Below, one piece after another: positions 13,101 through 22,801 of a DNA stretch of 64,000 nt. The stretch is from Metopolophium dirhodum (Eukaryota > Arthropoda > Insecta > Hemiptera > Aphididae), in the NCBI RefSeq assembly GCF_019925205.1, contig NC_083566.1:12586001-12650000 (forward strand). The letters run 5' to 3'. The position numbers and the translations under genes are program-made. The notes beneath the pieces were generated by a model that was not told where the DNA came from, did no database searches, and saw nothing but the letters and a program-made list of their open reading frames with translations. Position 1 is the stretch's first letter; each line of letters begins with the position of its first letter.

Positions 13101-16100
13101 AAATATTTACCACTGACTAGTGACTATTGATTGTTAAATTTGTGAAAACTCAATTTTGCTTAAAACATGTGTGTAGCCTTTCAGGTATAGGTAGGTATTA
13201 TATAGCAAGGTCTATACATCACGATCATAAATATTGTGTTCCTTTAGAGTTTAGGATTATAAGAGGATTTTATAGATTTCAAAGAAATGGCCATAATCGG
13301 TAATAAATGTAGGTGCCTATTGTATAAGGTATAACCAAACTACAGTAGTCACATACCTACTACTTACACCCTATTCACAATAGTGCGCTACCGAAACGAT
13401 TTGTACCTACAGGCTACAGATTCCGTTTTTGTAAGGATATTAGGGATTATGTTTTATAAAAGCAGTAGGCGTTAGCAAAAATGACAAAACACAAAAGACC
13501 TATTGAATAAAATATTACAATACACATTATGCACAAATCAAATATATTATTTGTTATTTTATAAATATGACACATAAAGCGAAGTACATTTCTCCCCCTT
13601 ATCGTTTTTTTGAACTGTCAGTTGTGCCCGTGTCCATAGTCCATACTATTATAATTAATGTATCAAACAATTTATTTAAAAATTGAAAAATTATTTTTAA
13701 TTAATAAGATTATTGATTATTTATTACATTGAATACTGATGATGATATAATTAGTAGCTCTAATAATTTATAGATATAGGTAGGTAGGTTGCCCTAGTGC
13801 CCCCATATACTTTAATCTAGATTGCAGATCAACTTTAAGGATTTACGCCCTATACCTAGCCACCTAGGTATCTATTACCTACCTAGTTGTTATTTATATA
13901 ATATAGATTCAAATATAATTGTTTGTAATCTTTGATTTTATAAAACATTAAATGTTTTCATACGAATTGTTCATTATACCTAGTCTTGAATTATAAAATT
14001 ATGTAAACATAAACTATAGATAATAGGTATCTATAAATAATAATTATTATTTTATCACAGGGATCATTATCGAACAATGATTAATTAGATTGAACATCAT
14101 CGAAGGTTTAATTATAAGAAAACTGATTTAATATATGTATACTAGTCAATAGATACCTACCTAACTAAAAATGTGTAGTTCTTATATTTGTATAAATATG
14201 ATATCAGATAGGTATATCTATGGCTACTGTACGCTTAGATATAGAACAAAAAAGTGAATAAATGTCATATTTTAATAAACATTTAGAGAAAGAGAATAGT
14301 AACCACTGACAGTATTATTTCGACTTCTAAATTTATCGTGTAGGTACATCACACATAAATGAAAAAAATAAAATAAACAACATCGATGTAAAATCACTAA
14401 ATTCGTAGCCCCGCTTCAGAATCTAAAATATATTAAAAATTTGTAGTTCAACTAAATCAATTTTGTTTTTTTTTTTTGGCAGTAGACAATAGTTTTGTTC
14501 ATAGGCGTGTTTACAGGTCATGCCTGTCATGCACGGGCATGACCTGCGAAATTTTATCCAGCATAGGTAATTATAAATATTGCAGTGCATAATATAAACT
14601 TTTTTTCTAAGTTTTTTATTTCGTATTAAGTTTTTTGATTTTCATCTCGTAAAATTAAACATTTGTATGAAGTATTATTAGTATTGAAATTACTAAATAC
14701 AATTTCAAATAACCTACCTAGTTATTTATTTATCTGATAAAAGGAATATTGTTTTTTATTCCAAATAAAAAAAGTAAAACTGATTTAATTATTATCAGAT
14801 GATAAAGCTATTTAAAAATGTAGGGGTCATATTTTCCCAAACCTTGGTTAATTTTTTTTTTTTTTGATGCATTAACCCTTCGCTTTAATATGCCACTGTT
14901 ATGCACGACCTGCGAATGAGGTCTGGACACGCCTATGGTTTCGTTCCTTCTTAATTTGACATTATTTATCCCAGTTGACATTATAATTGTTGATCATTAC
15001 AACATACAAAGTACATAACTATACTAAAAAATAAATGCAAATCTATTTAAAATATATACTATATTAATGTTGATTGTGATTTGTGATTTAAATATGCATT
15101 TATTGGTTTCAGTTTTCAGTATATTGTTGCCATGTTCCGGCAACAGATCAGGCATTGCTAGTTTCAACATACGGCTATTGATACAAAACAGAAAAGGTCG
15201 TGCTTTACCTGATACACCATTAAAAGTGAAACTCAGAAAAGAGTGTATGGTTAGAGGTACAAGTAAAAGTACAAGTAAGAAACATGCTTTGCCTTCATCC
15301 AAACGTAATTAATCAATAAAAATATTTATCCATTCATATTTAGCTTTATAACATATATTGCGCGCTAGCTACAAAGGTATTTAAAATTGAAAAAACATGT
15401 AACAGGTGGTTTCTGGATAATAGTCTAGTCGCATCAGCATACTCACTTTTGCCTATAAAAAGGGCATCAGTCGAAATTTGAAGCGAAAAGGAGGAAATAT
15501 TTAATATTTATAAGAAAGTATTGTTCTTTAGTTCAAATGTTCAACTATAAAATTTAATTTATTTCAAAGAAATTTTTATAATGAAATTATTTATCAAAGA
15601 TAATTTTGAGAAATGGAAAATTATACCAATTTACATTCTATGCAGATGCCCTTAAACACCTAACCATTTTACTTTTGTTAACATTAATCGGGTATTTTGT
15701 TTTCAGAAAACATAAACACATCAAATAGTTTACTTTTAGTTTATTTTATAATTAACAATAAAATATAACCTTCAGTAATTTTTAATTTTTGGTATTGAAT
15801 TCTGAATTTATACAAATTGATTATCTAACTTAATAATTTATTAGTTATTTTATAATAGCTTAAAATTTATTTTTTGAAAGTAATCGGAACTGATACCTAC
15901 GTTATTAACTGTAAAATAATATGTATAATTATTTTCAAAGGTCTCGACTTAGTATGTGATAAAAAATGTGAAAACAACGGTTGGTGCAATGCAGACAAAA
16001 TATGTCAGTGTCCTGAAGGTTATATGGGACAGTATTGCAAAACAGCATTGTGCTATCCACAGTGTATGAATAATGGGACATGTGTTGCGCCAGGTGTCTG

Positions 16101-17600
16101 TCGTTGTCCACAAGGTTTTCAAGGACCACACTGTGAAGGAGGTAACAATTTTAACCAATTAATATAAATATTCATCTTTTAAAAGTATATTACATAATTT
16201 AAATATTTAACCATGATTATAATATGATTTCATATAGATAATAACTTCACACTCTTTTTGCTACTTCAATAGCTACTTTGCACCCAGTTTTTATAACTTT
16301 TGTTAATGCATCATAAAATGGGGCTTGCTCAGCCCCATGATCAATACCACAATCGTGATGTTCTTGTTCTTCATCCCTAAACTTTTTAATGGTTTCAAGA
16401 AGCTCTTTGTCAGATTCGGGATCATTCATCAGGTCTCGCAATTGATCATTGTAGTGTTCTACGATAACAGTTTCCACAGCAACAGTGCAAGCCATAGCAG
16501 CTTTAGGACCCATAAGTGCTGTACCTATAAATACCATTTATATATTAATTAAATATTTTTAGTTTCAATTATTTTTTTCTTATAATATTTACCAGCTCCA
16601 AGTACGTAGCCGGCACAATGCCATAAAGGAAATAGCAATGATGGCCGCACTCTATTTTGAATTATAAGTTGTTCAAATTTATTTCTATGTACTTTTTCTT
16701 GTTCCCACATCTCTTTAATCTTTGGACCTACACTACTGTTTCCTAAAATTAAAAAATGGTTAAAAGTAATCAAATAATTAAGAACAATTGATAATAATAT
16801 AGTTAATAATCCATTTTTTAACAAACCTAACACTGCCATCTGCCCTGCATATATACGATCAGCTCCAAGTTCTCCAGCATGATTGACTCTTATGAGACTA
16901 TCTAATTTTTTATTCGCACCATGCAATCCTCTTTGGAAAATTATTCTCGAAAATGTAATTTTTTGCACAACCATCTTAATTTAGTTGTTACTGTTTGCCT
17001 ATGATAAAAATAACAAAAACAAAATGTATTGATCATATTTTTATACAAATTTCAGGTATTTGTGCAGAAAAGTGTTTAAACGGTGGAAAATGCATACAAA
17101 AAGACACATGTCAATGTCCTAAGGGGTTTTATGGTTTACGATGTGAATACTGTAAGTTTTTCTTGTTTGAAAAATGATTAATTCTAATAGAAAGTCAAAC
17201 ATTTTAGCTAAATGTATTATACCATGTCTAAATGGTGGAAAATGTAAAGGAGTGAACAAATGTAGATGTATATTTGGTTTTCAAGGAGACCATTGTGAAA
17301 TTGGTCAACCAATAAAACAATATTATAATTGTAAAAGGCCTTGTCGTCATGGATATTGTACAGCAAATAGAATCTGTCGATGTCAACAAGGATGGTTTGG
17401 AAAATTTTGCCAGAGAAGTAAATTTTAAAATTGTTTATTTAATTTAACATTGTTAGGTAATAAGTTTTATTTTTTATTTAGAAATACTTAAACCAAAACA
17501 CGATAATCATAGGTCGGAATATCCACATTCTTGTGAAGATGATGATGATGATATGGATGATTATGATGAAGTGCCCAAAAGTCATCACAGATGGCATTGA
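4140..17600 (+). CDS. shf: shifted / WIF1 homologue (WIF domain plus five EGF-like modules), 5' end missing
   Basis: Secreted extracellular protein. In flies Shifted helps Hedgehog spread and stay stable; vertebrate WIF1 binds Wnts. Seven exons join in frame: 4140-4237, 4302-4446, 15113-15256, 15941-16141, 17056-17151, 17208-17417 and 17482-17600 (TGA). About 336 residues are visible. The first three exons encode most of the WIF domain (VGYVNFTWMSGNKNYFYVFD, then FSILLPCSGNRSG). Exon 4 carries EGF modules 1 and 2 (CDKKCENNGWC..., CYPQCMNNGTC...), exon 5 module 3 and exon 6 modules 4 and 5, each with the six-cysteine C-x3-C-x3-5-C-x5-6-C-x-C-x8-C pattern. Exon 7 adds an acidic, histidine-containing tail. 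Exon 1 starts mid-codon (phase 1), so an upstream exon with the signal peptide must exist; I do not find it in 1-4139. Apart from the first intron, and the second at 10.7 kb, introns are short. Identification is firm; exon edges come from GT/AG and frame only. Confidence 0.93.
4845..5270. mobile_element. TTAA-flanked MITE with long inverted ends (copy 1)
   Basis: TTAAGAGGACGTCACACC at the left pairs with GGTGTGACGTAGTCCTCTTAA at the right (one 3-bp indel). The complementarity continues inward through the AGCAAAAACTGTTTTG block on both sides. TTAA at both ends fits piggyBac-type insertion. A related copy is at 10456-10903. No coding capacity. Confidence 0.75.
5731..5871. mobile_element. hAT-like MITE, 141 bp
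   Basis: Inverted ends CAGGCACGTA and TACGTGCCTG enclose poly-C tracts. The flanks TTAGTAGC and CTAGTAAC match at 6 of 8 bases, as expected for an old 8-bp target duplication. Confidence 0.65.
6526..6790. mobile_element. MITE with about 25-bp inverted ends
   Basis: CATGGTTGAAATATACAAGG...ATTGC on the left and its complement GCAAT...ATATTTCAACCATG on the right. Flanks ATATATAC and ATATGCAC match at 6 of 8. The ends CATGGTTGAAATATA would define the family. Confidence 0.7.
7320..7494. mobile_element. MITE flanked by 15-16-bp near-direct repeats
   Basis: Ends CAGAGGCACAATCAGG and (inverted) CATAGGCGCAACTCGG. The left flank ATGAATTTCACTATTT and right flank ATGAATTTCTTATTT differ by one indel and one base, far longer than the 8 bp usual for hAT elements. 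Confidence 0.55.
7680..7870 (+). pseudogene. relic of a non-LTR retrotransposon ORF2 C-terminus
   Basis: One frame reads LEKMQYVHHFLFDCPYSLPF, resembling the C-terminal zinc-binding region (HHFLxxCP) that follows the reverse transcriptase in jockey/R1-type LINEs. Short, with the upstream cysteine pair lost. No intact enzyme. Confidence 0.45.
9267..9682. mobile_element. TTAA-flanked palindromic MITE, 416 bp
   Basis: The left arm (from about 9281, with AAGCGGTGATTT and GATCTAGTGAAGCGATAAGA) is complementary over about 110 bp to the right arm ending AAATCACCTTAA. TTAA is present at both edges, again a piggyBac-type signature. Not the same family as 4845/10456. Confidence 0.65.
9846..9930. repeat. 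short hairpin
   Basis: GACCGGAGAAG and CTTCTCCTCCGGTC, roughly 20 bp apart, form an inverted repeat next to the LINE relic. Significance unknown. Confidence 0.4.
10071..10435 (-). pseudogene. R1/TRAS-type LINE relic: ORF1 zinc knuckle overlapping ORF2 endonuclease start
   Basis: On the minus strand, 10435-10247 reads ...TGHSMKDCEEADDRW..., a decayed CCHC zinc knuckle of a LINE ORF1, stopping at TGA. The ATG of the next frame overlaps that stop (ATGA, 10250-10247). It opens MINFLQINLNANWSTEQLMA and continues to ...VLIVSEPATR, the start of an apurinic-type endonuclease, up to a TAA at 10071. The stop/start overlap is typical of the R1 clade. GC content is above its surroundings. Both frames are truncated and some zinc-knuckle cysteines are gone, so it is dead. 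Confidence 0.7.
10456..10903. mobile_element. TTAA-flanked MITE with long inverted ends (copy 2)
   Basis: TTAAGAGGACGCTACACGAC on the left; the right end finishes GTGAAGCGCCTTAA. Inner arms share GTAAAAAAACCCACA-type sequence in inverted orientation, and the GTCTTCGTCTTACAAGTG block is matched at the other end. Same family as 4845-5270; a fragment recurs near 53893-53955. Confidence 0.7.
11858..12475 (+). repeat. copy B of the main interspersed repeat
   Basis: Nearly identical to copy A over its first 310 bp, then continues to the family 3' end (CATTCATCGTTCCACTCAGA). It lacks the 5' part that begins GGTGGGTAAGTGGGTGTCG in other copies. Confidence 0.7.
12866..12969. mobile_element. GC-rich mini-MITE, about 100 bp
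   Basis: TAAAGGGCCCCACACACTGC on the left and GCAGTATGTTGGACCTTTA on the right are imperfect inverted repeats around a GC-rich centre with CACCGCC and CTACCGCCG. Target duplication not resolved. Confidence 0.5.
14500..14937. mobile_element. hAT-like MITE, 438 bp
   Basis: Ends CATAGGCGTG and CACGCCTATG. The flanks GTTTTGTT and GTTTCGTT are an 8-bp target duplication with one change. The element 58972-59326 has the same ends. No transposase frame. Confidence 0.7.
16247..16974 (-). CDS. COQ7: COQ7 / clk-1, 5-demethoxyubiquinone hydroxylase (complete)
   Basis: Mitochondrial diiron enzyme that hydroxylates demethoxyubiquinone in the penultimate step of ubiquinone synthesis. Three exons on the minus strand: 16974-16827, 16742-16593 and 16524-16247 (TGA at 16249-16247), totalling 191 residues. 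That is close to the family's usual length of roughly 180-220. The carboxylate ligands are visible in order: NHAGELGADRIYAGQ (first Glu), WEQEKVHRNKF (ExxH), VETVIVEHYNDQLR (Glu pair) and DEEQEHHDCGIDHGAEQAP (second ExxH). The N-terminus MVVQKITFSRIIFQRGLHG is basic and free of acidic residues, as expected of a mitochondrial presequence. Both introns are short (84 and 68 bp) and phase 1. The whole gene sits inside the shifted intron 16142-17055, on the opposite strand, with its ATG only about 80 bp from the next shifted exon. I see no canonical AATAAA just after the stop. Confidence 0.96.
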
Positions 17601-17642
17601 CTGTACAATTAGTATAATATTTTAAGTGTTAAAAAATGTATA

Positions 17643-17648
17643 AATAAA
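17643..17648 (+). terminator. polyadenylation signal of shifted
   Basis: AATAAA about 43 bp after the shifted stop codon, at the distance expected for a short 3' UTR. Confidence 0.6.
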
Positions 17649-17907
17649 TGATCTGTGATTTGTAAAGTATACTTAAAAAATATATCTATTGGGACTTATG
17701 AGCTTTATGTGCTTAAGTTATCACTTATCAACAACTAACCAATAAAATAAGTAAGGTATTAAAATTGTGCAACTACCTACCTAGTATTGTCTACCTTAAC
17801 ACAAACATCTAAAATGAAAATCATATTCTACTTATCTATATGTAGAAAATGGAGAGAAACAGTTCGGTTAAATTAATTTGTTATACCTTACAAATGTCAG
17901 ATGTACC

Positions 17908-18061
17908 TAGGACCGGCTCATGCAAAAATAGTACACTATGTAAAATACAATTTTTCCTCCCCTAAAATAATAATATTATCACTTTTTTTAAAATGCTGTT
18001 CCCCTACTAAAGTACTGCTCTAAGCAGGTGCCTAACTCGCCTATACCTTGAGCCGGCCCTG
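17908..18061. mobile_element. hAT-like MITE, 154 bp, perfect 8-bp duplication
   Basis: Ends TAGGACCGGCTC and GAGCCGGCCCTG. GATGTACC is repeated exactly at 17900-17907 and 18062-18069. It lies between the 3' end of shifted and the erect wing island. Confidence 0.8.
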
Positions 18062-18069
18062 GATGTACC

Positions 18070-18859
18070 TACATATCCATTTCTCAAATTGAAAATGTTT
18101 AAAAATTATCTCCCAAAGCGTAAATAATAATTTCTATTTAGCATTTGATAATTAATTAGTTAATTATTTATTAAATAATTAATTAATTAGTTGGTTATAT
18201 AATATTTTTAATAACGACCCCACCAACATTAATCAACAAATAATTAAGAATTATAATTATAAATTTTTCTGATTTGATGTGACGTCAGAGCTAATTATTA
18301 GTGAATCCATCAGACGGCATCTCGGAATAGTTTTTTTGTCATGCCTGCACTATAACTTTTGGATGACGGTTGAAGCGTTTGAAAGCGACCTTCATTTGAC
18401 TAATGGGCGGTAAAGTGGGAATCCCTATAGTGCTAAAAGGAAAACCCAAAAAGTGATGTGCGGTAAAGTGGAATTCCGCAAATATACCGGGCGTATCCTC
18501 TACTCAACCAAAGTACCAAACCCCGAGACACTGATCGATGAATGTAGAGGCGTGACAAAAAAGTATGTGTGGCTCGTGCGGGAAGGCAATTTCAGTCTTG
18601 AGCAAAATGCAGCACTCGCCTGCGGCTCGTTCCGCACACGTCACTCACTCCAGCACTTGCCATACAATACCACACAAAATCATTTGTATACTACTGCCTA
18701 CTACTGTACAGCGAATAAATAATAAATTATTAATTAGGGGAACGACAGGTCCTCCGAGGCTCCACACAAACTTAACGGTGCTCGGACCCAAAAAACCGTA
18801 CTAGGCATACTATTTCGAAATTTGGCGGGTAAAACAAAACTTAGAATGAGCTCATTTAC
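18070..18859. other. intergenic stretch between shifted and the erect wing island
   Basis: AT-rich, then from about 18300 of more balanced composition. An open frame at 18453-18722 has no family resemblance. A paired GGTAAAGTGG.ATTCC motif is at about 18409-18423 and 18462-18476. Nothing assignable. Confidence 0.4.
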
Positions 18860-20700
18860 CGGTAGATGGCGGAGCGCGCGCACCAATGGCGTATAGCGAG
18901 TGACAAAATGTCTTCTGGCTGCCGCGGTTCAGCACGTCTTGACGCGCGCAAAACTAGTAACCACCGACACGTACGGGTCAGCACGGCCTACCAACTACGA
19001 CGCGCGCGCGTGCTCACGCCTTGCACACTCACCGCTGTTTGGGTGTCGAAACGACAATTGAACGGGGAAAACAATCTGGCGCCCGAGGTTTTCGGCGAAC
19101 GGTTTTTCGCGAACGACACGGCCGTACTGGTGCGGGAACTGTCTCGAGTGGAGCGACGTGTCGCTGGGGCGGCGAAATATCCGAAAGTGACGTGAACGGG
19201 TCGGTGCGCAGACGCGTATTTAATTGCGACAACGACGAAGACGACGACTAGTGACTACTACTAAAAACCGTTATCGCAATAAACACAATATTATTATTAT
19301 TATTATTATTATAATTATACCTTTAAGCGCGGTATATTGTATAATATAACAATATTATTATTATATTACATAATACGAGTGTATCGTATAATATATTAAT
19401 TACATCTCGAATGAGACTCTGTGGGAGCGTGGACGGCAGATAATCTACCGTGTTGTGAGGGTCTAGTCGAATTGCACATTTGCACAGCACGGCACGACCA
19501 GCGGCGGCGGCGGCGACGACTGCTGCTGCTACGAGTTACGACGGTAGACGACGACGGCTGAACAACCAAAATGGCGACGACATCGATTGGCCGGACGGAC
19601 GGGGCCGATCGATAACAACGCGCAGCCCGCGTCCCCGTGACGTGCGTGTGTTCCACGGTATAATACACGTACACCATTATACAATATAAACTATAATATA
19701 CATAAAATAATCATACGCATATAACGTCATATCAAATATAGGTATACGCGGCGAGTTTTTTTTGTCATCGTTACATCACACTATCACAGTTTTCCCTCTG
19801 TTCGCGTTACGTACCCCGAAGTGGTTTTCCGTACACGCGCCGTTCGTGTCCACGAACAGGGCTGTTTCAAAGGCGTCGCGCCGGTGAAAAAGACGCGATC
19901 GGTCGCGACCAAGAGATAGTTGTAGCCGGACGGGGTGCTGGCGTGCCGCCGTCGACGGTTTTTTGCGCGCGCCGCGTACGGGCGATGGACTCCGCCAACA
20001 CGGGCACTGCCACCACTGCCGCCGCCGTTGTGGTCGACGCCGACGCCGCAGCCGCCGTTCTCCCGTCACGCAGGTGCGTACGCAGCCGTACTCTAGTATT
20101 ATTCATTATCGTCACCATCGGTATGTCGCGTCGATTCTAATACGTACTATCATGCGTGCCGCCACTTGGGCTTTTTTTTTTTCATTCGGTCTCCCCGCGG
20201 AACGTCTTGTCACACGCGACGACGATTTCCACACCGGTGGGTCCCCCCCGAGCTCGCGTTCGGACCGGTATACTCAGCCAGGCCGGGCGCGACCGTTTTG
20301 TTTTCCGTTACCTTCTCTCGTAATGTAATCGACGCGGCACACGCACGAACAACACATGACACACACTGCGGCTGCGGCGGCGGCGGTGCTTCTCTAGGAA
20401 ATCCGTCGACGCCGACGCCGCCGCGACGTTGTTGTTGCTGCGCCTTAGGAGTTGCGCCCAGCATAATATTATTATTATTATAATATACATGTGTGCCGTC
20501 GTGCTCCGCGACAGTAGTACTCGTATATAGTAGTAACAACTAGTAGTAGTAGTAGTAGTAAACTATTAGTTGTAGGCAGTAATACTATAGTTGAAGACTT
20601 GTAGTATAGTATTCGAAGCGGTACTTGGTGGCGGCGGTATCAACACGAGCATGTTGTTGAAGTAGGAGCGCCGCAGTTAGTAACTGTCAAGCCTAATTTA
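18860..20700 (+). promoter_or_regulatory. CpG-rich island: probable promoter and 5' leader of the erect wing homologue
   Basis: About 1.8 kb of clearly higher GC content with many CpG, GCGC and CGACG steps and GCC/GCG trinucleotide runs, in otherwise AT-rich DNA. It lies directly upstream of the erect wing coding exons, whose first exon begins at a splice acceptor (22800-22801) and so needs an upstream exon. Open frames here (for example 18866-19195) are best read as chance products of low stop-codon density. A TTA repeat (about 19290-19313) and an AGT repeat (about 20541-20561) interrupt it. The start site cannot be fixed by eye. Confidence 0.65.
19985..20073 (+). CDS. possible first coding exon of the erect wing homologue
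   Basis: Within the CpG-rich island an ATG in good context (gcgATGg) opens a frame starting MDSANTGTATTAAAVVVDAD and ending in CAG followed by GTGCGT, a good splice donor. Joined to the acceptor before 22802 it reads straight through SFLRQTII into the ATG at 22827, without a stop and in the erect wing frame. The result would be a 38-residue alanine/valine-rich N-terminal extension. This is inference from frame and splice signals only. The exon could equally be 5' UTR that is open by chance, because GC-rich DNA has few stops. Confidence 0.4.
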
Positions 20701-22801
20701 ATATGTTTGCCATTTTTCCATTCTTTTCTTGTCTCGCAAACTTATGGTTCAAGCTCTAACTTCCCCTCCCCCTTTCCATTTTGACGGTGTCTTTTACAAA
20801 ACTTGATTTGGCGCGCCTATTGAATTTTCGAATTTCTCCCCACACATCATGTACTCCGAAATACGACTGCGGACTGAGCTTTTTGGATTTTTTTCGTTAT
20901 TATTTTATTTGGTTTTTTTCCCCCCACTAATATCGTGTATGCAATACAATTTTTACGATTTCTTTCGTTTTAATCATATTAATATAATATTATTATCGAA
21001 TTTCGTTCGTTGTGGGAATGGACGTTATTTAATATTATCGTTATTTGGACATTTCCATGTTGTTCGGTTTCCTTTGTCCCGTCACTATCAATCGCGCAAA
21101 GCGTTGTTTACTCCGTTATCTCGGAAATACTCGCACGCAGACGCAAGTACACAACAACAATGTTCATGTTGACGGCGTCTAAAACGTTAAATGTTCACTT
21201 ATGTACGTATTGCTCCTATGAGTTGGGCGAGTTGGCATAAAGTATTTATGATTAATATGCCGCGAGTTTCAAAATTATCTAATATGTATATTATTACTCT
21301 CATCATTATGGTACACTAAAATTTCGGAAAAAAAGTACCCAAACGTACCAACGAGGGAATGTATTATTCTATTTTCATTATCAGGCGTTCATATCATATT
21401 TATCTACAATTCTAATATAGTTTTTAGTTTTAAAAAAATGCCATTATTGCTGGATACCATCCATCATAATTTAAAATGGTTAAGTTACCTATGTTTTGTA
21501 TTACAAAATGTTCAAAACTATTTGATTGTAAGTACTAAGTTGTAACCACTGATAAAAATAATATTATAATACAGTATACCTACCTAAACTGAATTATTGA
21601 TAACCTACTTATTTGCTCTTATCATCGCCAATTCAATAATTAAATTACCATAACTGTGCTTGCATTTGATAATAATAATTTACTACTATTGCCTACTTAA
21701 AGTATTTTAGTAGTAGTTTAATAAATGTTTAAACTATTAAAATAGTTTATGTATTAAGTTCTTAAAGAGTTCAAACTTACTCAGATTTTTTGTTTTACAA
21801 TTAATTGTTTACTTATTAAATTTGTTATCACAATAAAAATATTGTTGATAGCCTGCTGCTATAATGCTCCTTAGTTAGGTTGTAGATAAGAATAATTGGG
21901 ATTAAACTCAATCTTTTAAATAACAATAGATGTTATCTGACTTTTAGTTGCTATTAGTGTTATTAGTTTTTTAACTAGGTACCTAGGTATACCTATTTAT
22001 TACTTATGTAATTTTGGAATTTTTTTTAAATGATTTTATTCTTGTCTTATATTTTATTCTACATCCGTTTGTATTAATACAATAATATTTTTGAGTAAAA
22101 TATTAAGCTTGTAATAATATTGTTACCAAATGTTAACTTTTTTATTTTTAAATTAATCAACCATTAGTCATATATGTACACCACCTTCTAATTTATTACC
22201 ATGATTGTTATGGATATTTTTGTTATATTTTATGTTTGGGTAAGCAAATTTTTCATTTCATTTATATTATTTTTAAAGATAATTTTAATGTTGAATGTTT
22301 AACTACAATTTTAAACATAAATGTCTAAGTATTTAATCTTAAATTATTTAGGTAATAATCGTATTCAACCTAACAATCATAGATTTACCTACATAATTTA
22401 GTGTATTCAACAATTTTATTAACACAAATTAGATTATCTAAAAAAAAGTATAAAATTATGTTAATTTGTATAAATATTGAAGTAGGCACCTACATATAAT
22501 ATGTTTATGACTCATTTGTCAAATGTATTTGTGACTTGATTATAGTTTGTAATTATTGTGGTACCTACCTATATGCATATAGATTTATATAATTAAAAAC
22601 TTAAGATATATTAATATTTTTGTTTCATAGATTACTCAATTTGGATTACAACCAGACATTACATTTTATCGGGAATTAATATTGTTCAATCTTAAAGATT
22701 TCAATTGAATATTTGACTGAATTCTTAACTTGTGAGGTATTAAAATATATAATTTTTTGTTTGAGTCATTAATACATGATTTATTAAAATTTAATTTATA
22801 G

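Larger units (their letters stand above)
4447..15112 (+). other. 10.7-kb shifted intron, transposon-rich
   Basis: Bounded by a GT donor after 4446 and the acceptor TTGGTTTCAG before 15113, with matching phase. No host exon was recognised. Contents listed separately include two TTAA-flanked MITEs of one family, another TTAA palindromic MITE, hAT-like MITEs, two LINE relics and copies of the main aphid repeat. Confidence 0.8.

Noticed and set aside
18453..18722. 89-codon frame before the island
   Set aside because: No recognisable domain, no splice support, and an alternative frame is equally open.
18866..19251. Two overlapping open frames of 76-109 codons in the CpG-rich island
   Set aside because: GC-rich DNA has few stops. 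The frames are arginine-rich, match no family and lack convincing splice continuity.
19776..20539. Several long frames on both strands rich in Arg, Ala or Pro
   Set aside because: Products of GCC/GCG repeats. Only the 19985-20073 segment has a splice and frame argument.
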